A stretch of DNA of 64,000 nt. Source: Polyporus tsugae (lineage: Eukaryota; Basidiomycota; Agaricomycetes; Polyporales; Polyporaceae). Location of the stretch: assembly GCA_024305745.1 (NCBI GenBank), contig JAHRBS010000007.1, positions 3,844,001-3,908,000 on the forward strand. Direction: 5' to 3'. The position numbers and the translations under genes are program-made. Positions 22,151 to 35,008 of the stretch are shown one piece after another (the first letter of the stretch is position 1; each line of letters begins with the position of its first letter). Under the pieces are notes generated by a model. It had not been told where the DNA came from, made no database searches, and saw only the letters and a list, made by a program, of their open reading frames with translations.

Positions 22151-25100
22151 TATCCCGACTTTTGACCTACGAAGTGGCCAGATGACCCCGTACTACCCCT
22201 AAAATGGTGCTCGCGAGCTGCTGCTCTGTCAGTCATCCTGAGACTCTCCGTTCGGGATTGCTCAGAACAGCAGCAGGAGTGCTTCCTTGCGGGCTGGAAC
22301 TCACGACGGCTGCCACCGGGGGGTAAGCGTGACAGCCAGACAGACAGTACGTGAGTCAGACTCAGTCAGTTGACTCTTCCAGCCCGTGCACTTGCGATCG
22401 CCTTCTGTACGCGTCACGAGCCTATGTTGCAGGAGCATACACGATCGACAGTGACGAGGTTACGCATGCGCCCAACAGGATTTGTTACCAAGCAGGAAGC
22501 CCGAGCGTGAATTCGAACGTTTGGTCCCTGGACTGTGCATGTGAGTCAAATTCCCGATCTAGAGTACGAACTGAACTCGTCGCTTAGATGATTGCAACGA
22601 GTTTCTCTGACCGGGATATCGCCTCGGGATACGCGATACGCGATCGCAGTTAACGTTGCGGACATGCGGGTGGTCGCACTCGTAGGGAAGGTTGCGAAAA
22701 CATTTTCGCACCGGCATGACTGGATACCAGCCTCGCGACCAATCACAGCGACCCAACAGGCGGCAGGGACAGGCACTTCACCACCGCATTGAGACTGCGT
22801 CGTCGGGACTTTCAGATCTCATGAGGATACATCTTCAGCGCGACATTTTGTCCTGGCCCGTGACGCCAGACTCGGAATCCGTGCGCTCGCCACGCGGAGG
22901 CCGGACATGCGAGGAGTCCGTATTCCATGGCACCAGTCGCGTCGCGCGGCCCATCGTGACTGTCGCGCTCCATATGGGACCTGCCATATTCAGCTCATTT
23001 TTCCGTTACAAAATTCAAACCCCTCGCCTATCATATCAGCGCTGCGATGTCCCGCGCAGCATGCGCAAACTCGCTTCAAACCTTTTAACAGCAACTTCAA
23101 GAGACGTGCCTCTGAATCGTCGACCTCGACGGGACTCTTCACTCACCATCGCGGGCGCCCCCGTTGTCAGGTTTTGACGGAGCGTACTTACTACGGCCAC
23201 TGCGCCCTAGTAAGTAGTACGACGGCACTGGCGTCCGAACAAACTGTTCAGTGTTCGCCGCTGCGGTTGCTGTACTGGCAGTGCTATAGTACTCTATCAA
23301 CCGCAACAGCAGTACCGGATGCGTATCACCGTGTTGGTGCCTCAAGCCCGAGCGCGCCGCGTTCGCGTCCGCCCATCGTCGTCCAACGCCAAGGGTCGAG
23401 CATATGGAAGGACGGCGTTGATCACGTTCAACGTTCAAACGTTCAACGTCCATGCTTCCATACGTCGGCCCTCGACACCGCCGAAAGCCCGGAAGTTGGG
23501 CAGCTCGCATGCGAAGCCACGACTATCAATGTCATTTTCCGCGTCGCCTTGCCAGTGCGCATGCGCAACTGCAACTGCAACTGCAAACTTCACGGCGCAC
23601 GCAGTCGGGGCCAACCGTCAAGGGTCCAAGTTGAAGTCGCCCTGCCCAACAGAGACACGACGACGTCGAGGTCGAGCTCTCTCGACAAATACATATTGTA
23701 TCCGGGCAGTCGGCTTCTACGCTCACGCAATTGCGACTTACTTGGGTCCTAGACGCTCTCGGCGCGGCGCACGCTGTCTGTCGTCCAGACTCTAATGTCG
23801 ACGTCGGCGACGTCGATCTTGATCCCCCGGTGCCGTTCATCGTGATTTGTTATCATCCCTGATACAGCATGTTTCTGACGCGCGGTGAGAAGGAACGTCA
23901 AGACGGCGACACGACACAGCGCGCGCGTCAGCGAGCGACGAGTGGCCGACCCTCCCTGTGGAGACAGTGGCAGCTGGGACGCTCGGGGGGACGGGCACCC
24001 CGGTGAGCGTGGCTGGAGGGGCCAGCAGCGCATCATGACGTAGAATAGTATGGGCGCACCGTACGCGAGATGGGTCGAACGCGATCGCAAAGTCAAACGC
24101 GCATTGCTGTGTTTGAACTTGATGCTGTCGAACGTTTGGAGCTTGGGGTTCGGGCGATGGCCTGTCCGGAGACTCGTGGCGCGCTGAGGCGCGCTCCGGA
24201 CTGTAAGGGTTGCTGACCGTGATCCGAGTCCCAGGTCGTGCGTGTCGGCGAAGGCTTTCTCTTGTCAGTGGCCTGTGTCTGTCTGGTAAATGGAGGTCAA
24301 TATTACTCGCAGTTCAACGTTCAGGGCGCGGCTGTATGCGCATACAGCCCTTGATGACGACTTGCGCGCGCTGTCCCGCACAACGCGGATGCCCTCTCGT
24401 TGCAAGGCTGTAAGGTGAGGATTGGTTGACCAATCCGTTCAGATTACGAGGCGTGCGTATCCACCGGATCGCATATACCCACAAGCATTGCAATGTAGGG
24501 AACACGACTCGCTCCAGAAGGTGCGGCAAGTCTGCGGTGGACAATATTACAGAGATCACGGGCACGGCTTGGTATGCCCATGCGCAAGGCCGTTCGGTGA
24601 CACAAGTGCGCCCATGGAGACTGGTGGCAGCCTAGTGCTGGGCATCTGCCGTTCTACGGTCGTCATCGCGGAAACAGCGGAACGACAATGAGTTGAAGAC
24701 ATACCCACCATTCCAACCCAGACCCGTCGAACCCGAAAGTCTTGAGATCCGCAGTATGCCACTACTTCAGCGTGTGCCGAACGATGGACAGCGGATACCT
24801 GGCAGTGAGCGTGGCATGTAATATTTTGGGATCTGAAGAAGTACTATCACCTTAATCGCGCCAGGTGCCCGGGAGCCCATATCGTACGGAGAAGAGCAGC
24901 GCGAGCGAGCGAACTAGTACTGAGCACTATACCCTGACAGGGTTAACGCGCGCATATATACTAATGAATGATGCATACCGAAGACCAGAGAACGCACCGA
25001 AGGCGCGTACATATGTTAGGAATGTCAATCCAGTGGTCCTATTCGGAGCCGCGCGTCGATGGCTTCCGTTCCAATTGTGGCAATTCGCTGGCAATCGCGT

Positions 25101-26990
25101 TCTTCGCGAACTTCGTGCCACTGACCGTTCTCCATTAATGTACATCGACCGCGGCTAGGCTGGAAGGGAGAAAGAGCTCAGAGAAGTGCCACAGCTCGTG
25201 CTGTGGGGAGAAGGTGGAGCATGGAAGACAGAAGGGCTAAGCCGCCTCTGACAGAATTCGAAGGACTGAAGAGTGATGTCAAAGGCGCACCAGTGACCAG
25301 TGACATATGGCCAGTTGGGCGCGTTGGCACTGATGGGACTGTACAACCACCTCGCCGTGGCCCCACCCCCATGCCCATCCAGATATGACGTACAGCACGT
25401 GTGGGGTAGATCGCAATGTAGTGTACGCGCGAGGCGCGAGACGTGGCTTCCATTGTCGTTCTCTCGAATTCGAAGCACCTGTCAATTGCAACGCGCCGGC
25501 GCGTAGTCTCAGGGACACTGTATGATGTACATATCTGGGACGCCAGTGTTAGAACTGAGAAGCCACACTAAGTATACGCGCGCACGTACATACTAGCCAG
25601 GTGTCGTGGGGGTACGGCGGACGCAACGTGAACGCGCAGCGGATCCAGGGGTGGATAACGGATGCCGGACTGTCTCGTCGGCAGGGAGTGCCACTGCTGC
25701 TAGTGCCACTGCGCGTGGGCGAGGCGAGGGGTCCACTACAAACTAGTCAGCCTGCAGCTATCTGCGCGAGTGGCGTGGCCTCATACGAGGTGCGTCGGGT
25801 ACCGGTGCTGGAGTGGCGACCGGCTTGAACACGCTGGTGCGCGGCGAGAGCGGAAAGGCCGAGGTCGGCTGCTCGGGCGGAGAGTCGGACGCCTGATCAT
25901 GACAAGAGCCGGCTTGCGTCATTCGTGTACGCGGCCACTGGCGCGCGCCGGCCCGACTTCTCTCTCTTAGAGTTCGCGAGTGGCGAGTGCTGCAACTGGC
26001 AGACTGAGAATGATCGTCAGTTCGGGGTTATGGCTACGTACGCACCTGGAGACTGGAGTGCGGCCTGGCTTCGGGGGCGCGTCGACGTCATGGAGCAGGA
26101 GCAGGAGCATGCAATCATGCAAATTGCAATCAGCGCAAGGGCATGTATGACGGCACCGGGCATGACGACTCCCCCGCGCCCACCGCGCGCCCGGATATGC
26201 ATAGTATTAGTTGTGTACTTACTGTGCGCACTTACTGGCTGTGCCAACGCGTAGCGACACCATCCCGAATATGAACGAACCCATCCCGAATCACAAAGCA
26301 CAATCACAAATCACAAGGAAGTGCACTCCGAGTCCGAGTCTGCTGAGTCTGCCCAGTACTTGCACCCCGCAACAACGACCGGGCCCGGGTAATCGCCAAG
26401 GCCGAGTCCCAATCGTGTAAGTACTTACGGAGTCCCGGGCCCTTGTCAATCCAATCAATGTGGTGGCCGCTTGACTCGGACGTGTCGCAGCGCGCGCGCG
26501 AGTACCTATGTAAGTACTGCGATTAATTTGGGATGATGAATGGCAGTAATCGGACCCGCGGCCGATCAGTGGTCAATAAGTACTCCGAGTGCGCCGTCGA
26601 TGTCCACGCCCGCGTCTCGGGCTGCCGCACAGCCAGGCCGAGGCCCTCGCCCGAGACCCCTGTGGCCCTCTTTCCTCCCTTGGGACACTGAGTACTGAGT
26701 TCCAATCCTGGGCAACAGAGTACCTACCTGCCAGGCCAAGGCTAGATCCTCAGGCCTCAGGCCTTCGGAGGCCCCGGCCCAGTTAACTTGGCAGCAGAGG
26801 GAAATTGCATCATGAGTGATAGACACGTACAGCACTGGCAGCATGAGAAACGATCGTGATGACTTGGCGCGCACTTACCTCAAGACGAGACGAGTCAAAT
26901 TGTAGAGCGCTAGCGACACGCCGTAGTATGGTTTCGAATGTTTAACGGTTTCTTCGTTTCAATTCGATGCTGCTAACTGCGGGGATATAG
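22151..26990. other. Gene-poor region, no supported gene
   Basis: About 4.8 kb. Open frames are short, lack domain features and overlap in several frames. The region is rich in CG-containing words, ACTCCGAGT/ACTCGGAGT and GTACTTAC-type words, and carries AACGTTCAA repeats around 23425-23450 and 24312. No terminal inverted repeats or transposase motifs were seen. Confidence 0.4.
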
Positions 26991-27216
26991 CGGAGGTGCT
27001 ACGTACTCGTACACGGACGGGGTCTATATGCAGCGTGATATGATGCGGATGATGCGCACATTGGACAATGGACTGACGCGAGGAATGGAGAGCGATGCGC
27101 GAGGATATGGAGAGAGGGGCATGCAGGCAGATATGAGAGCAGAGATGGAGCGGCCGTTCGACAGGCACAGGGTGGCGATTAATGCGAGCGAGCACCGGGA
27201 ACGGCTGCTGGCGTAG
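26991..27216 (+). pseudogene. Orphan terminal exon (Met/Arg-rich)
   Basis: A branch site CTAAC and acceptor GGATATAG precede a stop-free stretch reading GGATYSYTDGVYMQRDMMRM and ending ASEHRERLLA with TAG. The splice acceptor and polar, repetitive composition look like a real last exon. No upstream exon with a matching donor was found in the preceding kilobases, so the gene is probably truncated. It is convergent with the cyclin gene. Confidence 0.35.
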
Positions 27217-27517
27217 GGTAAAAAATATCTTGGTGTAGGGAGATATAGGAGAGAGAGAGATGAGACGAATGGGACGAACGAAAACGAAAACAAAGCATGC
27301 GAAGAGCGAGTGTGGTAGGCCTAGGAGCGGGCGGGATTATGGCCGGGTACGGCTATATGACGTATGCGGATCCATATCGGGTCGTCGTCGTGCAAGGCGA
27401 AGAATGAAGAATAAGTTACGCCGGTCGCGCTATGTGACTGTGTGTGGGGGTGTTGGCGAGGCGAAAGCAAAAGTTTTGTACAGCGAAGGCGAAAGGGGGC
27501 GCGAACTGCGGACACGC

Positions 27518-28592
27518 TTATGCGCGGACGGGGAGCGACATCGTGGGCACGAGTGGATGGTGATATACCGGCGTCGCGTGTGTCGGTATGTGCGGTTGCG
27601 AGTGGAAGTGGGGAAGAGGGAAGGAGCGGATGATGGTCGACAAGGCCGACTTGCGATGGTGCGGATTCTGGTGATGGTGCGATGCGTCTTCGCGAACGTG
27701 TGCATGAGGGTGCACGGAGAAGTCGGCTGTTGCGGCTTTAGCGGGGAAGGGCATGGGAACCGTAGGCGCGGCGACAGGCTCGGGTGTGCGGGGGAGAGAA
27801 AGGGACTCGAATGAAGACTCCGAGTCGACGTCCATGTCGCTCGAGTCGGAGGACCAGCGCGAGTTGAGGGGAGAACTTGGGCGACGCGTGTGGCGCTGAT
27901 GAGGGAGGCGAGTGTGCGCGTGGTGGGATGCGGAGCGCGCAAGAAGCGCGTCGTGGTGGGCGAGGAGATCGGCCTCGGAGACGGAAAGCTCGAAGTCGAG
28001 AACATCGAGGAACTCACGCTCGATGCGGCCGATGTCCCGCTTGCCGAAGACTCCGGTGCAGAGCGCCCAGTGGACGTTCTTGAGAGTGGAGTCGTTGAGG
28101 TACTGTGAATGGAGGTCAGCATGAAGATGCAGATGACGCAGGTAGAAGGGAGCGTACCTTGTTGGCAAGGATGATTGCGCCGAGGAAGACGCGCTCGTTG
28201 GCCCACTGCTCGAGCGCGATCTGGATATGGGGCTTTGCCCTGTCGATGTAGACGAGGGACACCAAGATGGCAGGGACCTTGATCTCTGCCTTGTGGATGA
28301 CGTCTGTGACAAACTTGAGGAACTTGGAGTGTTCCGAATGGCGAGACATTGAGCGGCCACGAGAGGAAGATGAGGGGCGGCCCAATGCGTAGTCGACCGT
28401 CTCGATGACGGTGTCGACGAGATGTTCTGGGAGAAGCGTTGAATAGATGAGCTGCCTGATTGGGAGTTTATATGACATTATGTACTCACCGATGAGGGTA
28501 CGACCCATCTCAATCTCAATGAGCTCCATGAGAGCAGGGGAGTGGAGGGAGGGGTCGACGAGGCTTGCTGGGTGTAGTGGGGAGCCGACCAT
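27518..28592 (-). CDS. Pcl/Pho80-type cyclin
   Basis: Three exons on the minus strand, 28592..28490, 28426..28158 and 28102..27518, give 318 aa. The cyclin box spans about residues 35-165: HLVDTVIETVDYALG, SKFLKFVTDVIHKAEIKVPA, LVSLVYIDRAKPHI, RVFLGAIILANK, YLNDSTLKNVHWALCTGVFG, REFLDVLDFELSVSEADLL. This pattern, with NDSTLKNVHWA and the FLDVLDFEL helix, is typical of fungal PCL1/2-like partners of the Pho85 kinase (cell-cycle entry, nutrient signalling). The C-terminal 140 residues are His/Ser/Pro-rich and disordered, with several SP/TP sites. The 63-nt first intron is in frame and also open; the spliced form gives TLIEHLVDTV, which fits the family better. Confidence 0.85.
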
Positions 28593-31500
28593 GGTGCAAG
28601 TTGCTATGGAGGAGGAGGAGGAGAAAGAGACTTGGGCTGCGAAGGCCGATATGAGGGGAGGCGGGATGGGGAAGGGACTGCCATGGGGCGTGTGCTTATA
28701 AAACTGCGGGAGGGGAGGAGAGGACGGACGGGAGTGGGGAGGAGAGCAGATCTCAGATCTAGATTGGAATGAATGCCCGAGGACAATGGACCCGGCAGAC
28801 GCTGGACAGCCCCCCAGGCGCCGGCTCTGCTGCCCAACCGGGTTGACTCACCGCTCCGCCCGACCCGTACGCACTCCGACGCCATCCGTAAGCGAACACG
28901 TCTCGCGTCTGCCCACAGATCCCACCAGATCTCATTTCGCCCCCTCGCTCGTTCCCACGCCCTGCTCCCTGCCTCCCGTCCGTCCGATTGTCGCAAATCG
29001 AGCCGCTCATCACTCCCCCACTCGGCCATTCTTCCTCCTGCCTTCTAAGCACCCCTCGGCGCGTGCTGATTCGCACTAGAACTTGAACATGAGCTGAGCT
29101 AAGAGCCATAATCTATCCGCCACCGCAACCTGCATCTACCCAGTCCCCGTCCAGGCCCCAGGCCTGCAGTGGCCCGGAAAGCACCCCTCCTAGGTCCCGG
29201 CCGGGAGTGACTTTCTTCTCTTTCTACTAATTCTAGACCCTCATCCGGTCGAGGCGCTCCCCTCTCCTCCTGACCTCCCCGGCGAGATAGCGCTGCGGCT
29301 ACGAGAATAGCTGGCCCTCCTGCTCGTTTCCGGACCCCTACGCAATTTCCGAGAACCCTCTTCTGGCCCCGTCGGTATCGCGCGCACGCCCTGACAGCCA
29401 TCGCCCAACCCGAATCCCCATTTCCGAATGCGCATCGCGCTCACACAGATCGTCACCCTGCCTTCCGTTCATCTCCCTTGCCTGTCCCCACATCCGGAAT
29501 ACATGCGTGCCGATAGGCATCGCGCCCGACCAAGCGTGGCAGGCGTGTGCGCCTTGCGCTGCGTACATGCACCATATATCCATCTTCTAATATTGGCAGA
29601 TCCCCCCTCGATAACGCGTTATATTGCGCACCACCCCTCGCGCTGCGTCGTCCGCTTCCCAGCAGTCTGCTGCAGCGCGCTGCCCGGAAGATATCCCCGC
29701 ACTCACGGCGCAAATGCGAATTTTTTTCTATTACAACTGCCAGCGTCCGGCGTTTCCATCCGCCTGCGATTAATGCCACGTCCCTTTCCATCACTGCGTC
29801 TGAATATCGCGAACATACGAACGCCCGCCCATAAGCACTTAGTACTTATTCACAACCCTGCACAAGATGTTGCATAGTCAGTCCGACTCGGGTGGACATT
29901 GATTTGTTGCAATTGGCACTGCACGCGCGGCCGACTAGTCCGCAGGTGCTAACCGCCGTCAGCCTGGTGCGTGTGTCACAGACTCGCAGCGTCCGTCGTC
30001 CGGCGCAAACGTGTCCGTGACGACGACGCGTTCGCCGCTCGCGGACGCGGACACGGCAGGGGGCTCCGGCACCAGGAGACGCGTACACGTCGCAGCTTGG
30101 CGGCTTGCCTTTTCCGGGCGCCCCATCACCCGCGTGTGCCTTGGGACGCTCGGCGTCGGGTGTGTTTGTGGATCGCTGCTGCGCCAAGACTCCAGTGCTT
30201 TTGGACCAATCGCGACGCCGGAGTGGCTGCAGCCGCAGCGTAGACTGTGCTGCGGCGACCGTGACGACGCCGTGGATGGTGTGTACTGCACACCACCCCA
30301 TGAGGGTATGACGCAGAAGCGTTTGCCATCGCAACGTGTCATGCGAAGCCTCTGCGACAGAACTGCAGAATTAATGCAGCGTGGTTCTAGGCCTGCCGTC
30401 TGCGCATCTGCAGAAGAGTACGACCGGCTGCGGAGGGGGTTCGGACGACTCACCGGGGGAATCGCAGAATCACATCACAACCCAAATCGCCTCGTCCACA
30501 ATTAATTTTTTGTCTCGCGCGCACCTCGCACGATCCCTCGGGGTTGTACCACAAGCTCAAGCTCAGCAGGCCGGACGCGTGGCGCCTAGAACACACGACG
30601 CTACTTACCATCGCCTACATTCCGATTCGCCGCGCGCGTCGCTGCTGGTAACTGGCGCAGGTCGCGGCGCGACCCATGTCGCCGCTCGCCGAAAATAAGC
30701 CATGAATCCATGCAAGCGGCGACGACACCACGTTATTTGGTCCGACCGCTTTCGATTTCGGAATTCGGGCTGCAGCGTATCTCGTGCGCACAGGTATATG
30801 ATAGTACTCACAACAGTCAAGCTCCTTCCATGCCACCCGAGCGGCGCCGCGGTGGGCTCCGACGAGTCATCCGCCATCATCTTATCTCATTCCGAAGAGG
30901 ACGAGACGAGTCAGATGCACATTCGCAGTTCGCGTGCTTGGTTCCTCGAGGCTCGTACTTTCTAGCGGTTGCGTCAAATGTGCAGATGCACAGCAAGTTA
31001 CGAGACGTCCGGTTGGTAAGCGGGGGTGCACCATGGTTACACATCGTAAGTATCGGTAAGCTGTCATACTTGTACATCTCTCGGACTCGGAGTGTCTTGC
31101 CTTACATAAACGTTACGTCGGAGTTGCGCGATCGGTTGCTCGGATGAAGGACAGCGCGCGCGCGTGCGTTGGAGCTCTCTGCGATATCATATGGCGAGCA
31201 AATCGCGAGGAAGGGAAGAAGCTTCTCACGAGCGCCCAACGTACTTCCTGATACCGCATCCAGTATACTCACCTCCTCGCGTATCTTCTCCAGGAAGCGC
31301 GGAGTCATTCCCCACTTCCGAGCCTGGTTCCGCCGGGGCTTCCCATCGCCCTCTGTGCACCGACAAGGCTTCTCCCCGCACCGCCCGTGCCACTCGCGCG
31401 AGGCCCCGTCCAGACCTCGTTGAGCAGCCTCACCTTCCCCGACTTCCCATCGTCCGTGCCCGGGAGAAGACGCCCCACGCCGGCGCGTCTCGCACCTGCG

Positions 31501-34500
31501 GCGCTCAAAGGAACCCATCCACTCCCCCCTTCCGAATCTCCCTAGATAGAAGCGGCCTCCGAGTGGCGATTCTGAGCACCGTCGACCGCACACTCCAACC
31601 CACAGACGCCGCCAAACGGTGCACCCGGGCCCGTCTGCGATCGGCCGACGCCATCGTAGCTCACGCCAGAACTTCAAGGCCGGATCGTGTGCCTCGGATG
31701 CTCGGCCTCGCACTCAGTAAGTACAGGTGAGGAAGTGCTTACGAATATGAAAGCTTGTATAATCGCTATCGAGATCAGAGCCACCGTGACCCAGAGTGGG
31801 GCCACTGCCAAGGACGGAGTCCAGTATTTCCTTATGTAACACTGGTGCCTGGGAACGGAAACGGAAAGCGGGAGGCGCTGCACCTGCCCGATCGGGATGC
31901 CGAGTCAAAACGAAACGACGCGTGCGCTTGCCAGTCGTGAGAGAAGAGACGCACTGACTGTTGGCATTATCCAGATGATTGCCAGACGCATCGTCGCCGC
32001 CCGGAGCCCCGACCAGCGATCGGAAGTTGGGCCTCGCGTACTCGCGTACGCATTCGAGAGGATGGATGAGATGGGTGAGTGATATGAGACTGACCGGGTG
32101 CCGTGTGGTCACTGCGAAAGACTGACAGTGACCGGCACGATATCAGATATCCGCGGACGATTGGGCCTACCACCATATCACATTGGACTCGATTGGAGGA
32201 ATCGTTTGAGATCATGGTAATCAGATATTGAATGCAAGCTTAATCTCCAGGTGTCATCCAATGTCATGGAGTGTCAACGGGCATATCTTATATGCCATTT
32301 ACCATTCGCGACGATCATGGCCCAGGCGTCGAACGCTGAGAATATCTTGCAACTCGGTAAGCTTTCGCGTTGCCAAGGTTGCATTCCCCACCGCGTTCGA
32401 CCTGTGGACCCTTGTACATGTCCTGTCTTGATCTTTTGTTGTTTTTAGGCGTAGCCGAAGGAAGGAAGATGATTACGCCGGTCGTTCAGAACGTTCAAAA
32501 CCTCAAAACTTCAAAACTTCAAGGTGCCACTGAAAACAGATCGGTCGCGATCACGCCACCGCGTCCGAGTCCGACGCGTCGCACGTCGTATAGGTACCTA
32601 CGCGGGGCCCTTTGTCGGCCTCGAATTGTCCTCCCAAAATGTCCAAGTTCAAGACGCGCTGCGGACGCGAGCCCCTGGTATGCGGCGATCGACTGTCGCC
32701 ATCGTCTCGGGCCAAGTTACAGTATATGGATCTCAGGCTACTTACCCTCGGCAAATCCCTCAAATAACCGGCTCTGAGCATCGATTCAGAGGAAGCGAGC
32801 TGACGCGAGCTCTTTTGTCCGCCCGAAACGTCCAAGTAGCCACGTCGGTCGCTCGATACATGACGGCGCACAACGCGTTCGGTGTCGACTCGTACTCGCT
32901 GGTACTCTCGTCTCTGTCAGCACTGGCACTCCCCACGAAAACAGGCATGTCCGATTCGCGACCGGCGGCAACGTTGAAACGTTGATCCCCCACCACCACA
33001 GGACGATGATCAGGAACGGTCCCCGCTCTGAAAGTCAATCCAGGGCCTGGGCTCTGCTATGTACTCACTGACAGACAATACTCACTGGCGAAGGGCGCGA
33101 GGAGTGTGGCGTGCAGGGGGGCCAAGGGCGCGGCATGCGCCGAGCCTGCTTGACACGTCGCGTCAAACCCCCCCCGCCGCACGCCACACGCCACACGCCA
33201 CACCTCACACTTCGCACTTGCACACCCACCCCACGCCGCTGTACTGTACGTCGACAGTCGCGCGACCCGGCATCTGCCAGTCGCCAGCCGGAGGTTCAAG
33301 TTGCGGACGGTCGACAGGGCCTCGCCGGCGACGGTGCAGCCCGCGAGCATGCATCAGATTCAGATTCATCCGGGCACGCCTATACGCGACACCCTTCCGT
33401 GCGTGCGCCACCTATCATCGCGCAACGTCGAATGGTGCGTTCCTTTCGCGATGTGGACGCATGAATCTGGTGTGTCTGTTTACCTTGCGGGCACTTAGAT
33501 CTGTCCACGTTCAGGGGATCGTGATCGTCCGGACGTGGAGTGCAAGTTAAAGCACAGCACTGGTAGTAGTACCTGTCCAGGGTCGTCCTCCGGATGCCAT
33601 CTTCAACATTCCACCGGGGGGGGGGGACACTCGCGAGGTGCCCAACGCTCTCTTCAGGGGTATTTCTCCGCATCCGCTGGCACCGAACATTCAACATCAT
33701 CTCTCCCTCGGCACTGTTTCCATCCGCACGCATACTGTCCTCGCCTGTCGCTGCCAGCAACATCCATGTCAGCCGCAGATCCACATAAACGGGCCCGGGC
33801 ACGCACATGGTAAGTCGCGACTGTGACAGTTTTCCATGACCCCCTCGCTGCCCGGTGCCCACACAACATCTGAAGGACTCCATATCATATATATATATGT
33901 TCTTCGGCCGAACGGTCGACCGCCGTCGCAGGCGCTCCTCGGAGCTCGCCAACGCCTGCGCCTGCGCTTGTGAGGATCGCCGTGCGGTGTAAGAGTTAAA
34001 GAGTATCATGTATCGATGTCGCTTGCGCACAGCACCACATGCATCTGAGTGCACGCCCAATCATCAATCATCCGACCTACAATGCTCATGGTGCGTTTCG
34101 CCGGGTCCGCGACTCCGCGCTCTCGCTCGGACACCACAGGCCGCAAGCGTGAACGACGCCGACCGTAGGTCCGCGGCGCGGACGACCCAGTCCCGCCCGC
34201 GGCCCGCCTCTCGTAGTAACGGTTGGGCTGTGTGAACTGAAACGCCGCCTCTGGGTGTTGTGATGTCCCAGTCGGCTGATCAATGGCTCTCGTCAGGCTC
34301 CACTTGGTCCACCCGACCCTCCCTACTTACGGAGTTCAGCCGCTTCGCTCTGTGCGACGAACCACCTCCGCGGGCGCGGCCTGCGGCGTGTCCGCAACCG
34401 GAGCGCCTTTTTGGGCGGGCTTGGGCTCGGGGTCCCTTCGCCGAATTCAATGGAACAACTTAAAGTGCCGATCTTTTGACTGCTCCATATATCGAACGAA

Positions 34501-35008
34501 ACACGAGCTGTTTTCCTGGGTGGGTGCACAAAGCCCTTGTACGACATCTCCGGGCCCGTCACCATATGCTTCCTACATGTCTTAAATAAAAACCACTTAC
34601 TAAGTGCACGGAGAAGTGTGCCGCGTTCGGAGGCTTGCACAGCGTTCGCAACGTACATTCCAGAAACCAGTGCGCCAGGCCCAGTGATAACCGCACGTCG
34701 GACCGAGATTGGATGAAGGCTTGACAATGACACTCGAGACGCCAGGATGGGAGGAACGCAAGAGCAAAAAAAAAGCGGATGATGATACACAGAATAGCGA
34801 GAGGATAGGTAGAGCGTAACGTACACCCAGAACCACAAAACGTCCCCGACTGAACCACAAAATACAGGACACGGACACGGAGGCAGACGGCCTGCAGCCC
34901 TGCCGTCCGCACCGAGACCCACAAAACCAGCAAGACGAACGCACATGCGCGGGAAGTACAGTGCGCATGCCCCACTGCGACGACCCCGCTGCAGCATAGG
35001 GTCATCCG
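28593..35008. other. Gene-poor region, no supported gene
   Basis: About 6.4 kb. It contains a 28600-28740 promoter-side GA/TC-rich stretch for the cyclin gene and an exon-like minus-strand stretch ending at a GTGAGT donor near 31275 (KPRRNQARKWGMTPRFLEKI). Also present are an (AT)n run near 33888-33898 and a G10 run near 33617. Many overlapping open frames exist because of GC bias, but none shows a domain, a plausible intron pattern or a partner exon. Confidence 0.35.

Noticed and set aside
27260..27814. Plus-strand open frame overlapping the cyclin 3' end
   Set aside because: Arg/Gly-rich frame opposite the verified cyclin exon; no domain.
31102..31713. 203-codon minus-strand frame as a complete gene
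   Set aside because: Arg/Gly/Trp-biased composition typical of GC-rich noise; only its last 25 residues before a donor look coding.
33600..33900. G10 run and (AT)n run as structured elements
   Set aside because: Simple low-complexity tracts with no repeated context in the window.
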